From Pseudopyrenochaeta lycopersici (taxonomy: Eukaryota > Ascomycota > Dothideomycetes > Pleosporales > Pseudopyrenochaetaceae): DNA of 64,000 nucleotides. Numbering within the stretch: position 1 is the stretch's first letter; every line of letters begins with the position of its first letter. The notes under the pieces were generated by a model, which was not told the DNA's origin, searched no databases, and worked only from the letters and a program-made list of their open reading frames with translations. The translations under genes and the position numbers were made by a program. Of this stretch, positions 1-11,974 are shown piece after piece. The stretch lies in NCBI GenBank assembly GCA_003313425.1, contig NHZP01000011.1:1240001-1304000 (forward strand), given 5' to 3'.

Positions 1-1872
1 AATGTCAGGAAATAGTTACATTACTTGAAGTCGGGGGCAAGCGTGCCAGGATTGGAGACTTACGCGAATGACTGCAGGTTTGACTTTGCTGCAGATATTG
101 CCAGTTTCTCTGGAGGTGCTTAGCTCAAAGTAACAGTCATCGGCTGAGAGGTCGTTCCGTTTTGTCTCCCTCGATGCAGAAAACCCCGTGACACCGTCCC
201 AGCCAAGGAATTACCAAGTAATAAACTCGAGATAAAGACATCCTAGCGCCCAAATGTCGTAGGACCGCGATAAAAGTCCATCAGGCATGTCAAACTCGGG
301 GGCGCGATAAGTTGGCGAGTTACCCATGCCGACAGGCGAGATGTTGGACCGAGACTTTCTATGGTGGAAGCGGGTAAGACCAAAGTCGGCAATCTCCAGG
401 ACGCCAATGTCCGTGTTGGGGCCATTTTTGAACCAGAGTATATTCTCTGGCTTGATATCTCCATGCCTGCCGTATGCTTTTGCGGCCTTGTTTTGCTGGG
501 AATGGCCATGACTTGGCTGCAAGTCTCGTTCGTACGTGTAGTCGATGCTCTGATCGGTTGGAGGCTCGTGGATAACACTCAGGCCCTCGGCCATACTGCT
601 TCGCTATCCACAATCCGTACCGATTGTTGGTTAATGGGTTGGGGAAAATGGCCCAGTACTGTCGAAGATTGGCGTTGGCCCACGGGAACAGAAGGTGGTA
701 GCTGTTCTTGTACTCGAATGTAGCCAGAAGCGGGACGATATGCTTTTGGCCACTCAGTCTCTTGAGAGCATCTACTTCCCGAGACATCATCTCACGATTG
801 CGAGAATGGAGACACTTCACAGCGAAGGTACAATCAGACTCATACGTTTCCTTGGATTAATACATTAGTAATCGAACGGAAGCTATGCAAATTTTCGTGG
901 GCAATATACGTACCGTGATACCCCGAAAATCAAAATGCGAGGGGTGAATCTTGACTCGGGAGGCAGATCCATGGCCTCCTTGATATCATCATCATCATCA
1001 TCATCCTCAAGGTTGGCACGGGAAGAGTCCTCGATGAAAGGCAGGATGGTCTGGTCATCAAGAGGGTAAAAGCGTACAGCTCCCTTATCACTCCTCGAGA
1101 AGAAAGGCGAAAGAACTGTCCACTGGTATCCCTCAAATAAGTCCACCAAGAGCGATGACCACTTGCTGATACACTCCAGCGACTTATGGGGTTCTGTCCG
1201 ACGTCGCAACTCATATCGGCCTGTGTTCATATTGCGAACCTTGAGAAGGGGCAAATCGTGGTCGGTGATAGTGTTGTCAACAAGGATAAGAATTTCCTGC
1301 GGTTGCTCAACCATGATCAGGATCGCAAACATCCGGCGGAAGGATGAATGCATTATATTTGCTCGAGGTCCCTGGCAGATGGTTTGCGCCAGTTGTTGCG
1401 TAGACTCGATAGAGAGTTCAGGCAAACATCCTGTGAGAGTTTCTGTGACGGATTCTTCTACGATTAGTTCGTTTAGTTTGTCCCTGGGAAGAAAGCTTTT
1501 CGACTCTTTGTGGGCATGCTGACACAATGCACTTCTAAGCCGTTGTTCCAAAGATTTTCTTCTTGATATAACCAGCGAGGTGTCTGATACTTCGTGGCTT
1601 CTACAAGTCACAGAGGTTATTTCAAGTTGTTGGGTGCTGTCTGCGGACTTGGCGGATGGCGATGTCGAGTCGCATGAGTCCTGCTCTTGAACTATAAACT
1701 CTTCCCATAAGCCAGCTGACTCTAGATAAGTGGTGTCTTCAAGCTGCCAAGGGGTATTCGGACGACTGGGGCCGATTAAATTGATTGAAGGTAGATGGAG
1801 AGAAGCGCTGTTGTCGCTGTCATCTTGAGAGTGCGACGAAGCTGCGAGCGTTGGCTGTGCGGTGAGATTCAT
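1..1872 (-). pseudogene. Serine/threonine protein kinase pseudogene, cut by window start
   Basis: This was a kinase gene with a long N-terminal region (start at 1872), of a type common in Pleosporales genomes. Visible kinase parts are the ATP-loop-like QGGHGSASRVKIHP, the lysine motif FAVKCLHS, the catalytic loop HGDIKPENILWF, a DFG motif, the activation segment ending TYRAPE, and SYDIWALGCLYLEF. A clean intron (about 912-858: donor GTACGT, branch TACTAAT, acceptor CAAG) still joins RGIT to ETYESDCTFAVK. Three lesions break it. A frame change just after a run of seven GAT codons (about 983) precedes QGGHG. A second frame change at about 595 separates LWIAKQ from MAEGLSVIH. A TAA stop at 211-213 interrupts ITW-FLGWDGVTGFSAS, and kinase-like sequence continues past it to about position 65. 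The catalytic residues survive, so decay looks recent. Sequencing indels are the main alternative. Confidence 0.75.
985..1005. repeat. (GAT)7 trinucleotide repeat
   Basis: Seven perfect GAT repeats, read on the minus strand as seven aspartates, lie at the edge of the first frameshift in the kinase pseudogene. Replication slippage or indels are likely at such a tract. Confidence 0.9.
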
Positions 1873-2750
1873 TATATCGGTAGCAATACAAGACGGAACA
1901 GAGGTGAAGAAAATGGATGAAAAGAGTTCTATATTCTAGATGTTCATCATTTGACGGATTGGGTTGTCCGTCAAGCTGTGTTACACTAAAGTTCTTTCTA
2001 ATGAGTTATGCGAAATTGCGCATTCCGCAAAGTAGGCTTTACGCAGCGGAGCTGTGGCGTTCTCTAGGCGCATGAGGAGCACTCGTCAGCCGGGAGGTAG
2101 TTATTCTGCGGCATATTCAAATGTTGCGACCCAAGTGATCAGGCTTGAGGCCTGAGGCCTGAGGAGCAAGCACCAGTAATGATCTTGGCATGAAAAACAG
2201 CTGAGCCACAGAGCTCTGAGTACACCTTCACGTCCAACTCAATACAACAGAATTCCACCGCTTAGACATACAGCACCTTGGCGCACACGAGTGCGATATC
2301 AGTGCGGTGATGTTGCATGAATCATTCTTACAATGACGCCACAGAGCCGATAGTACGTCATTAGCGCGATCGTGATGCTCTAGAAGTCAGATGTTGTAAA
2401 CTATGACATTAAAAGTAATGAAGGCTCAGCAATAAAGCTGTGGTAGAGGTATCCTGCTATACCTCGTAATGAAACCTCTGCAGTTTAGGCCGGGATAGCG
2501 ACGATACGGTTGGAATTTCTTCTAGTATCAGCGGTCAAGGTATTGAAGAAGATCCCAAATATAAGCTTAGGCAAGAAAATATGTATCAGTGGGTATATGG
2601 ACGATTTATAGCACGGCATAGTCTAAACACCCATAATCTTCTCTTTACGGTGTGCTTCTCGCTACCTGGGGTAATATCACTGCTATCTAATGTATTATTT
2701 GCTGCAGATAATCCTTTTTTAATGTCGCCAATGGCTCATGTTTTCAGCGC
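1873..2750. other. Intergenic, no gene seen
   Basis: This gap lies upstream of the kinase pseudogene and downstream of RMT2. Only short ORFs without recognisable features are present. A small direct repeat of GAGGCCT (two copies plus a partial) lies near 2147-2164. Confidence 0.5.
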
Positions 2751-3996
2751 TCATTTGACGAACGTATTCACTGGCAATCGGTACACATCGATCGTCCAGT
2801 ACGGCCTCCTTGTGCCCTCCCACTGTTTGCTTCCGTGCAGACCCGAAGGAACATCGATGTCCTCCCATGTGGTGTCGAAGCCTGCTTCGTAGAGATCCAT
2901 CTCTGCAACCTTTTAATTGTCAGTATTATTAACGCATGAACGCGCATTGTTGACATACCTTTGTGTACACATCATAGCAAATCTGACGATCAGCTCCCAG
3001 TCCGTTGTACCACCCGAACTTGCCATCCTTTGCTAACAACTGAATCACATACTCTGCGAAGAATTCCTTCAGCGCCGCATAATCTTCGGCGAAAGTGTCG
3101 TAATAAATGGCATCAAGCACAACGCCCTGCTCCACCAACTTCGGCAATACATCTTGCCATCGGCCCTCATGGATCTTGACATTGGGTTTGTCGTACCAGC
3201 CTTGCTCTCGAAGGCGTTGGTGGACTTGGGGATGCGCTTCGATGATGTGGTGTTCAGAAGGATCATGCGTAAGGATAGCTGTGTCCACAATGCCCATGCC
3301 GTGACCAACATTCATCGTTCGGAGGCCAGATTTGGGAATTAGGGTTTCGGCGTGGCGTTGCATGATCTGCGTTTCCCAGTCCATCATCACAGCGTTGTCG
3401 CTCTCGTCTAACAGAATTCCCGGCTTATACCTCAACTGACTCTTCAAGTATGCTCGGTTGTCCAACGAGACATCATCGAGAACTTGCTCCTCAACAATTT
3501 CTTGAATGGCCTTAGCTTCTTCTTCAGAGACTTTTTGCTTCTTTGCAGCCGGCTGTTCTTCAGCCGTCTCGTCCTCTTCTTCTTCCTCGTGTTCAACGTC
3601 CTCTCCAAGACCTAGAGCTGCCATTTTCGCAAACAACATCTCTGCACGAACGCCAGCATCAACCATGATATCGTAGATCTTCTTCTGACCGAGGCGTAGC
3701 GCAATGCACCCAGGTGTGTCATCCTCCTTGTTCAGGTCATTCCAAATTGCACCATTTTGAAGTAGCACTTCGATAGTCTGTACAGCATCATCGCCAGCCT
3801 CCTTTCCCTCCTCTGATTTTCCACAGGAAGCGATGGCAGCATGAAGCGGTGATGTTGCGACCGTTGCTGTGGGATCCTGAACATTTGCTGAGCCCTCCTT
3901 TAGTAGAATCTTCAATGCTGGAACATCGTGGCGCTCGGCAGCGGAAATGATGCGCTTTGCGAGGAGGATATCCTCTTCTGTTGCTTGGTCTGCCAT
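2751..3996 (-). CDS. RMT2: Protein arginine N-methyltransferase 2 (type IV)
   Basis: Transfers a methyl group from S-adenosylmethionine to the delta-nitrogen of arginine; in yeast the known substrate is ribosomal protein L12. Exons on the minus strand are 3996-2959 and 2909-2751, with a 49-bp intron (GTATGT...AAAAG), giving 398 aa, close to yeast Rmt2. The N-terminal third holds ankyrin-like repeats (ALKILLKEG, TSPLHAAIA, IEVLLQNGA), then an acidic stretch. The methyltransferase half shows the SAM-binding GLRTMNVGHGMGIVDT, the acidic EAHPQVH after it, and YYDTFAEDY. Exon 2 encodes the conserved C-terminus ending YRLPVNTFVK. I chose ATG 3996 (MADQATEED, ACAAAATGG context). An in-frame ATG 41 codons upstream gives an implausible leader, although that leader is basic and could be an alternative N-terminus. 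Confidence 0.93.
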
Positions 3997-4724
3997 TTTG
4001 TAATGTGATTGATGTTTGCTTTGTGCAGACTTTGTGCAGAAGGAATTGTGTGGGGTTCGGAAACTTTTTTGCAGGGGGGTGACGATAAGATAAGCGAGTG
4101 TTAGGCGCTTCACTCCCATTGCCTGTTTCGGTCAAGAGGCTAACACGACGAAATGAGTAGTTTGACCATCGAACACCGAGGGCAAAAAGCTACTAACTTT
4201 GCGACACCAGATTATAATTCATTAACTCGAAGAAGGCTACAGTTTCCTGTACTGGTTCTTAACTAGAACTTCACAATACTTTTGCATTCGGATAAGTAGT
4301 TTGCATGAGAAGCGCATGATCATCTTCATGGCGAAGCTGCATCTGCCTACTTGTGAGGAGTGAAGTAGCAGATGCACTGGAATGAAAGTGGTAAGACCTG
4401 TCCAGTCACAAGGAGAGAGCGAGGTAGATAAATACCAAGGATCTAGCGTTTAGAGTCTCTACAGCAATCGACACAGCAGAAGCAGATTTAGTTTACACAG
4501 CGTAAATAAGCTGCATCACCTGATGATGCAAACGCCTAAAACGCTCTTCACAACGTCAAGATATAAACTGATATAGTTACAGTTCCAATATAGATCGATG
4601 GCCAAGAAAATACATCCCAAGACATAATGAAAAGAGATCGATGATACAAACTCACAAGAAGCGCCGCTTGCATGCTTATCTGATTGCTGATACATATGTA
4701 CGTCATGTAGATATGTTCATCACA
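3997..4724. other. Intergenic: RMT2 upstream region and GH76 3' region
   Basis: Both flanking genes are on the minus strand, so this gap should hold the RMT2 promoter and the 3' end of the GH76 transcript. No further coding sequence is supported. Confidence 0.5.
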
Positions 4725-6173
4725 TTATGACACCATCCACCAGGCACCGACCAGGATACCAATCAATACAAGCATCGTCAGGATACTGGCGCCGGCTTTG
4801 TCGCCTGTGGTAATAGTGTTGAAAGTAATGGGCGTTTGTGGCACATCGGAACCAGCGTTGGGATCACTAACAGAGATACCACCCACCTTTTCGGTCGCCG
4901 GTCCTAGCACTTGAGGGTAAAGGAGGCTCTGGACAATTTCCATGGCAGCCATCTGCTCTCCGACGCCAAAGCTGCCATCATTCTTGCCGTTATCAACCCA
5001 ACGCAGTCCGCATGACGTCTGGTTTGCACCAGCATTGCATTGCTTGGCAGCGGCCTGAGCGGATGCCTTGAGAAGAGGGTCGATAAACTCGCGAGTCCAG
5101 GGAGCAACAATGGCAGTGTATCCCATCCAGCGAGAGAGGTAGGCCTTGAAGGATCGCTGATCAACGTCGCACTTGCCATTGTTTTCACATGCAACTTCGA
5201 TCATGACATTATCGTTGAAGAATACACCAGCTGCATCGATGACACCTTTGAGTCTGCCGCGCCACATATCATTCTGGGTCTATCACACGTCAATACATGA
5301 TTTTCAATTAGGTGCACGACCTTCACTTACCACGTTCCACATTGCTGCAGCACCGGCCATGTGTACACCGGCATTGTAAGTCCACTGAATGTGGTTGACG
5401 GAGCTGCAGTTTATCTTATCGTCGGTTCCATCATAGTAGTGGTAGTCGGAGCTCATGAGTCCGACAGCCAGCTCCCACTCCCAAGCCTTCTCGGCCCAGT
5501 CAGAGTAGGTGTCGTTTCCGAGATACTTGTAGAGGCGTGCAGCGATGTTGAAGAAGCATCCGTTAGAAATGGTGTTTTTGTAGTTGTATCCGTTATTGAA
5601 GGTGAAGATCTGCCACTTTAGGCCGCCGCCACAGGTTGCCGTGTCCCACCGGTCCTTTTGAGTGTTGAAAACAGCCTGTGCAAGCGCTAGCCAGGAGGGC
5701 TTTCCATTTCCCAGATCGGGCAACTTGTTTTCGGCGGCAGACATGGCAGCCATTCCCCAAAAAGCCTGATCGTCGTTTCCAAGCGTCTTCGTCTGGTTAG
5801 GAGGCATGAAAGCATTGTAATCTCCGATTTGATGCTCCATAGCCTGTGCTGTTATGCCATTGTATTGATCGTCGCCGGTGTAGTACCAGTAATCGATGAA
5901 TGCGTTAAACATGGCACCGCATTCCCACCAATAGTACGGATCTGGAAGGTTACCGGGGGTATCACCCTTCCTGTCACCAGTATAATACTGCCGTAGATTG
6001 GTAGAGATACTCTTCGCAGCTTGCTTGATTGAATCTGGCTGTTCTTAGCATAGTCGCCAACTCTACGATGGTAGAACCCTACCAGGCGAATTAATATCCA
6101 ATTCAACAGCAGAAACGCCGGACAACAACACACTCGAGGCACCCAAGGCCCCGAGAGTAGAGGAGAACTTCAT
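4725..6173 (-). CDS. GPI-anchored GH76 mannan endo-1,6-alpha-mannosidase (DFG5/DCW1 type)
   Basis: Members of this family act at the plasma membrane or wall and are thought to link GPI proteins to wall glucan through the mannose core. Three exons (6173-6083, 6034-5331, 5279-4725) separated by introns of 48 and 51 bp give 449 aa. A signal peptide opens the protein (MKFSSTLGALGASSVLLSG, then VSAVELD). The GH76 region has YYWWECGAMFNAFIDYWYYT, the catalytic double aspartate in LGNDDQAFWGMAA, and QWTYNAGVHMAGAA. The C-terminus is a hydrophobic GPI-signal-like tail (ASILTMLVLIGILVGAWWM). Domain order and length match the family. It is divergently arranged with the SNARE gene at 7351. Confidence 0.93.
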
Positions 6174-7350
6174 GGCGCGCAAGTCAAGAAGCCGGTAAAG
6201 GAACAGGCGCAGTCGCTAAGTAATGCGCTCGAGTTCAAGCGCCTGGCCTGATGACGTCGTATTTTGCAGCGCAGTGATTGTGCGCTTAGAGATTCCAGTG
6301 CAGATATGGCTCTCAGCAACCGTATGCAGCGGATGTGCTCGGTGGTGCAATAGACGTGGTCGTGACTGACGTAGGGTATGAAACGAGCGACAGGATATGA
6401 GGAAGGAAGGGGCCTGGCAGAGGCGGCTAGGTAGCAGGTGTCGAGAGCGAAAAGTGGTTTCTAGGAGGCGAGTCCTGGTGCAACGAGCGTAGTCGGTTGG
6501 TGAGGGTAGAGGTCAGTTGAGGGTGGAGGTGGGGAGGCGCCGTTGTTGCTGGGGCGCGCTCAGGAGTCCGGCGGAAACCAGATCCTAAGTCGTCAGGACA
6601 TGGCTCTAGTGCACCCTTGGCGGATCATCACCGGCCCACTGCGAACGAACAGGCATTTGGACGCGTTACAAAAAGCCACTTGAAGCAGCTACTAGGCCAG
6701 GCACAGGCATCAAGTGTATTCTATCGACGGGCTTGAATTTGTTACGTGAAGCCTGCTGCACGCAACGTCTCAGCGACCTCAAGTGCCACTTCCAATCTAC
6801 TCGTTGCGCTGGAGGAAAATTGCCATGCGAAAATACGGCTGGGCGATTACGCAGCCCGGAGAGCGCCAACCATTCTAATCTCGGCCCTCTTTGTCCACTT
6901 GTTGCCACGCCAGCTGCCCAGCAGCTCTCCACTTTGCACCCTGGGAAGCAACGTCGTAATGCTGGGGCTGGTGGCTTTGTCACGTGTAACCTGTGGCGCC
7001 GAAGGAATCCAGCCGTGCTGTTGCTCAGAGTCGAATAAATGCCGTCACAGTCTCCCATACGATAATTTTACTGTTGGATCTACATCTACGTCGCTACACA
7101 TTTGCTCTTATACCCAGCTGGACCTTGTGTGTTGTTGCGCCAGGTTTCACCGCGATATCAGCCTCACAGCTCAAACGAAGCTGACACAGCGAAGCTGGTT
7201 CGCCCGGGCGCTGCGGACGGTCCATCCACCTCACCACCTCCGTCTCGCAGACTCCACACCCTCAACACTCACACGACAACAACTGCCTTTTTGATCCCCA
7301 CACCTGTCGCAAACCGCTAGTTACTCTCGACGCATATTTCTCCCTGCACA
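6174..7350. other. Divergent intergenic region (GH76 / SNC1 promoters)
   Basis: A region of about 1.2 kb lies between two divergently transcribed genes. The last 150 bases before the SNARE start are C/T-rich, as is common in fungal 5' leaders. Overlapping ORFs near 6660-7290 lie in several frames, have no recognisable domains and were not called. Confidence 0.5.
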
Positions 7351-8038
7351 ATGGCCGACTCGCGAGACCCTCCATATGATCCCTACATTCCGTCAGGCGG
7401 CGCCGGCGGCCAACAAGGCGGCCAGGGCCAGAATGGCAACCACCGCACTGCAGCCCTCCAAGCGGTACGTAGCTCTCCATTTCTTTTTCGCCGCGATAGT
7501 AGAGCACTGTAGCCGCCGTCGCATCGACGTTGAGCATCTGGATTTGGACGTTTGGGGCTGAGTTGATGGGAGTTGGCATCAGCGACCCGACAACGTTGGC
7601 TGCGTCTCTTGACGGCGCAGTCGAGCCTCTTTCCTTGTCTACAAAGCCTTTGCAGTCTGCTGCGATTATGCGCGGCTACACTTTGCGATTATTTCACATG
7701 GTTGACCTCATATACTGACTCGCACATCAGGAAATCGACAGCACCGTCGGAATCATGCGGGACAACATCAACAAGGTCTCTGAGCGTGGAGCACGCCTAG
7801 ATTCGCTGCAGGACAAGACCGATAACCTCGCTGTATCTGCGCAGGGCTTCCGAAGGGGCGCCAACCGCGTTCGCAAGCAGATGTGGTGGAAGGATATGAA
7901 GATGCGCATGTGTCTGATTGTTGGCATCATCATCCTGCTTGTCGTCATTATTGTTCCTTCCGGTGAGTCTTCATTTATGCCCTTCAGGTTGCTGCAATCC
8001 GCTAATCGACGACAGTCGTTGCCACACAAAAGAAATAA
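7351..8038 (+). CDS. SNC1: R-SNARE, synaptobrevin/VAMP (Snc1-like)
   Basis: A v-SNARE for fusion of secretory and endocytic vesicles with the plasma membrane. Exons 7351-7464, 7731-7962 and 8016-8038 give 122 aa (yeast Snc1 is 117 aa). After a Gly/Gln-rich N-terminus the SNARE helix runs [20 protein letters not shown]...[11 protein letters not shown], with the zero-layer arginine in IMRDN. The conserved juxtamembrane [12 protein letters not shown] is followed by the membrane anchor [15 protein letters not shown] and a short luminal tail VATQKK from the 23-nt last exon. Intron 1 is long for this genome (266 bp). All phases close. Confidence 0.95.
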
Positions 8039-9175
8039 ACGTCTTCACGCCAGATACCACGAAACATATCCATATAATAATCATGCGGAGGAGTGGGAGT
8101 TGGGCAGCCATGGGAGGTGAAGGCGAAATGGCTACGAGTTGAACTGTGTTCAACAATACGAGTCCTGTAGGATCTATGTCCATGGCGAATGGGGAGCGAT
8201 TGATCCTTTTCTTGTCTTTCTTTGCATTCCAACGGTCAGCCTACAGCAGCCCACAGCACTGCATCCTGGTCATGGAAATTGCTCGACATCTGTTACGATA
8301 CCTCGACAGCCTAGTTCCAGGCATGACCGTTAGACGATCAAATGGAGTTACCCATCCTGGTTCATCTTGTGTGGAACGTGGTGCCTTCTTGTCCATAGTC
8401 CCAAATGCACTTGGTTTATGATACTGAAGCATGCGAGTCTCGCTTCGAATTCTGTGCTGCCGCCGTTACCTAGCATTTCAGCTGGAACGATGGCTGGAAG
8501 AAGTGTGCTCTGGTGATTGACTTTTCCTGCGCAATAAGCACACACTTCTAGAACAAACAGATGGCCCGTGACGAGATGATCCTGCTATGACATTCATGCG
8601 AAACAATCGTGACTGACCCTTTCGAGTCATTTGTGCGTTGTACTTGGCAAACTCGTGCTATGAATAATAGCTGGAGAGGATCACAGTCGTGAACAGCCCT
8701 CGGGACAGCGCGCAGGTAACAGGCAGATATAGGCTTTCTCATAGATACAGCAGGTACAGCCATTTGCCAGAGACGTTGATTCTACCTAGGCTAAAGGCCG
8801 TCCGCGTGGATCGGACGTTGAGGCTATTCAGGCTGAGCCTGGAATGGCAGCCCCCCATCCTGCGGTGCGCCATGCAGCATGGGAAAAAGCACATTCTACC
8901 CACGTTTAACCCGCAAGTTGAGTAAATGCAAGGCTTCCTGACTGGAAAATTTCGTATACGGCTCTCCTGTGGCCAATCACACGATTGTTCCCCAGACAAG
9001 GTTCTTGGTGTACAGCGTTATCGGCGAAGCGAATTTTGTAGCTCCAGCGTCATATCATCTATCGCTCCGACCCTTCCTTATCCACGGGCTAGTCGCAACC
9101 CCAATTCGATTTCTCGACGTCTTCAAACCCCCCAGGCAGCTTCTCAAGTGTGCTTCGGCAGCGAGACGGTTGGTC
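8039..9175. other. Intergenic: SNC1 3' region and ARG5,6 promoter
   Basis: No coding sequence is supported. GAGTCAT at 8624-8630 (ATGACTC on the other strand) matches the core of a Gcn4/CpcA amino-acid-control site, about 550 bp upstream of the ARG5,6 start. One such match is expected by chance in a region of this size. Confidence 0.4.
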
Positions 9176-11974
9176 ATGCAGGGCGTAGTACGAGCTGGTG
9201 CTCGTGTGGCAGCACGCTCATCCCGCCAAATCCTCGCAGCTTCTGGAGCATCGCGAACCCTCCCACGAGCCCTTGTCGCCACCTCCGCCCCGAGCCGACT
9301 CTACACGTCCTCGAACGATGGCAAGAAGTCGTCCATATATGCAGCATTCCTCAACCTGCTGGCTAGCGCCAGCTCACGTAGGGAGGTAGACCAATATCTG
9401 GGCCAGTTTCGCTCCGTCTCGCCACACCAATTCGCCGTAGTCAAGGTCGGAGGAGCCATTCTCACCGATCACCTGGTCGAGCTATGCTTCGCCCTACAGC
9501 AGTTGCACGCCATCGGCCTGTACCCCATCATTGTCCACGGTGCTGGGCCTCAGATGAACCAGACACTCCTTGACTCAGGCGTCGAGCCAGACTTTATCGA
9601 TGGCATACGGGTCACAGACAAGAAGACACTGGGTATAGCGCGCAAGCTGTTTTTAGAAGCGAATATGGATCTGGTTATGACGCTAAAGAGGGATTGGGGT
9701 GTGCCCGCTCGGCCCATCACCGCCGGTGCGCTACAGGCAGACTATTTGGACAAGGAGAAGTGGAAGTACGTCGGCAATATCACAAACATCAACCCTCGCC
9801 CGATAATGGATGCTCTGGAGAACAAGGAATTGCCCATTCTGTGCTCCATGGCTGAGACCGAGGATGGCCAGATTCTCAACGTCAACGCCGATGTGGTCGC
9901 CGCAGCTTTGGCGCGTCAATTCGAGCCTTTGAAGGTCATTTATCTGTCTGAGAAGGGAGGACTCTTCAATGCCGAGGCCAAACTCATTTCGCATATCAAC
10001 CTTGAGGCCGAGTACGACAGCTACATGAAACAGCCGTGGGTTAGGTACGGCACGAAGCTGAAGATTGTAGAGGCCAAGAAGGTCCTAGACGGCCTCCCGA
10101 AAAGGTCGAGTGTCGCGATCACGCACCCCCAGAATCTTGGAAAAGAGTTGTTCACACATACTGGAGGCGGCACTCTGATTCGAAACGGTGGAAGCGTAAA
10201 GGAAGTGAGCAAGTACGAAGATCTAGATGTGAAGGCTGTATCAGAAGCCCTTGCTCGAGATCGGGGCTCTGATGCAACCGATGCTGCATCCAACTATGTC
10301 AAGAACCTCAAGAATCGCCCCTTCGAAGCATTTTACGATGACTCCATGGGTGTCGTAGCTGTTGTATACCCACCCACCGCCGAAGGTGAGTTTGCTCAGC
10401 TGTCCGTGTTCACCGAGACCAAGGATGCTTTCCTCACGAATATAAACGACCTTGTGTTCGACCGCATCAAGCAGAAGTACCCCAAGCTGTATTGGATCGT
10501 TGAATCCCACGATCAGAACACTGCAAAGTGGCACCTGGAGAGAACTGACGGCTTCCTCCGCCGCGAGAATGAGATCTTCTGCTGGCGGGGAGCGGCAGAG
10601 TCCCCAGAGATTTTCTCCCTACTGGAGACCTACCAAAAGCAGGGCCGTGGAATGCTTAAAGATACTCTGGATTCCCAATTCAGGCGGGCAGCAGACTTTG
10701 TTGCGAGCCTGAAACAGGGCCAGCAAGTCCGTGGCTACTCCACTATGGCCGGTTCCCGAGCGATGAAGCAGTCTTCTAGGCCAACCTTGAGGCAGAGTAA
10801 CATTGCGCCTGCAGCGGCTCGTGGCTTTGCGACAACTGCATCTCGCTCGATCGAGACCACGAACCCAAACCCACCGTACGGTATCAAATTTAAAAGCAAG
10901 GACTGGCCGTCCAAGATTGCTCTGATAGGCGCGCGAGGGTACACCGGACAAGCGTTGATTGAGCTTTTAAACAAGCACCCGAACATGGACCTACGACACG
11001 TATCTTCTCGTGAGCTTGCTGGTAAGAAGCTTGAGGGCTACACCAAGCGCAAGATCACCTACGAGAACCTGTCGCCTGAAGATGTCAAGAGAATGTCGGA
11101 AAAGGGCGAAGTGGACTGCTGGGTTATGGCACTTCCCAATGGTGTCTGCAAACCGTTCGTCGATGCGATCAATGAGGCCGGAAAGCCTGATGCGGTCATT
11201 GTGGACCTAAGCGCAGACTATCGATTTGATGACTCATGGACGTACGGTCTTCCTGAGACTGTCGACCGCCGCAACCTCGCAGATGCTAAGCGGATAGCAA
11301 ACCCTGGTTGCTATGCTACTGCTGCTCAGCTCGGTATCGCGCCCCTCCTTGATTTCATTGGTGGCCAGCCCACAGTCTTTGGTGTCTCGGGCTATTCCGG
11401 AGCAGGAACCAAGCCGAGCCCCAAAAACGATACCAAGAACCTCGAGAACAACCTCATTCCTTACAGCTTAGTCGACCATATCCATGAGAAGGAGATCTCA
11501 CGCCAATTGGGAACCGATGTGGCCTTCATTCCTCATGTCGCCATGTGGTTCCAAGGTATTCACGTAAGTCATACCTGCACCGAACTTTTTGACCTCACCT
11601 ACATATGGGGGCATTTTCGATGGCTTGCAACATAATTCAAAAGCAATTTTACTATTGAATAGTTTACTGACTTACTCTAGCACACCATCTCTATCCCGCT
11701 CAACCGCACAATGACTTCTCGCGACATTCGCAACCTCTACCAAGACCGCTATGCAGGCGAGAAGCTTGTGAAGATTGTTGGTGAATCACCGCTTGTTAAG
11801 AACATCTCCGGCAAGCACGGTGTTGAAATCGGTGGTTTCGCTGTGCACAGTTCCGGCAAGCGTGTTGTCGTCAATGCTACCATTGACAACCTACTCAAAG
11901 GTGCAGCAACACAGTGTCTTCAGAACATGAATCTCGCTCTCGGGTATGGCGAGTACGATGGCATTCCGTATTAG
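9176..11974 (+). CDS. ARG5,6: Bifunctional acetylglutamate kinase / N-acetyl-gamma-glutamyl-phosphate reductase precursor
   Basis: Encodes the mitochondrial polyprotein for the second and third steps of arginine synthesis. In yeast the precursor is cleaved into the two enzymes after import. Exons 9176-11563 and 11681-11974 give 893 aa (yeast 863). The first 45 residues are rich in Arg, Ala and Ser, as in a mitochondrial presequence. The kinase region begins FAVVKVGGAIL, followed by IIVHGAGPQMN and the NVNADVVAAALA region. A GNAT-like domain that helps regulate acetylglutamate kinase lies around residues 360-520. The reductase starts near residue 575 with KIALIGARGYTGQALIELL and has the catalytic cysteine (about residue 712) in ANPGCYATA. 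ATG 9176 is the first in-frame ATG. Confidence 0.96.

Noticed and set aside
6666..7294. Overlapping ORFs upstream of the SNARE gene
   Set aside because: Both strands and several frames are open; the region is a divergent promoter with a pyrimidine-rich leader.
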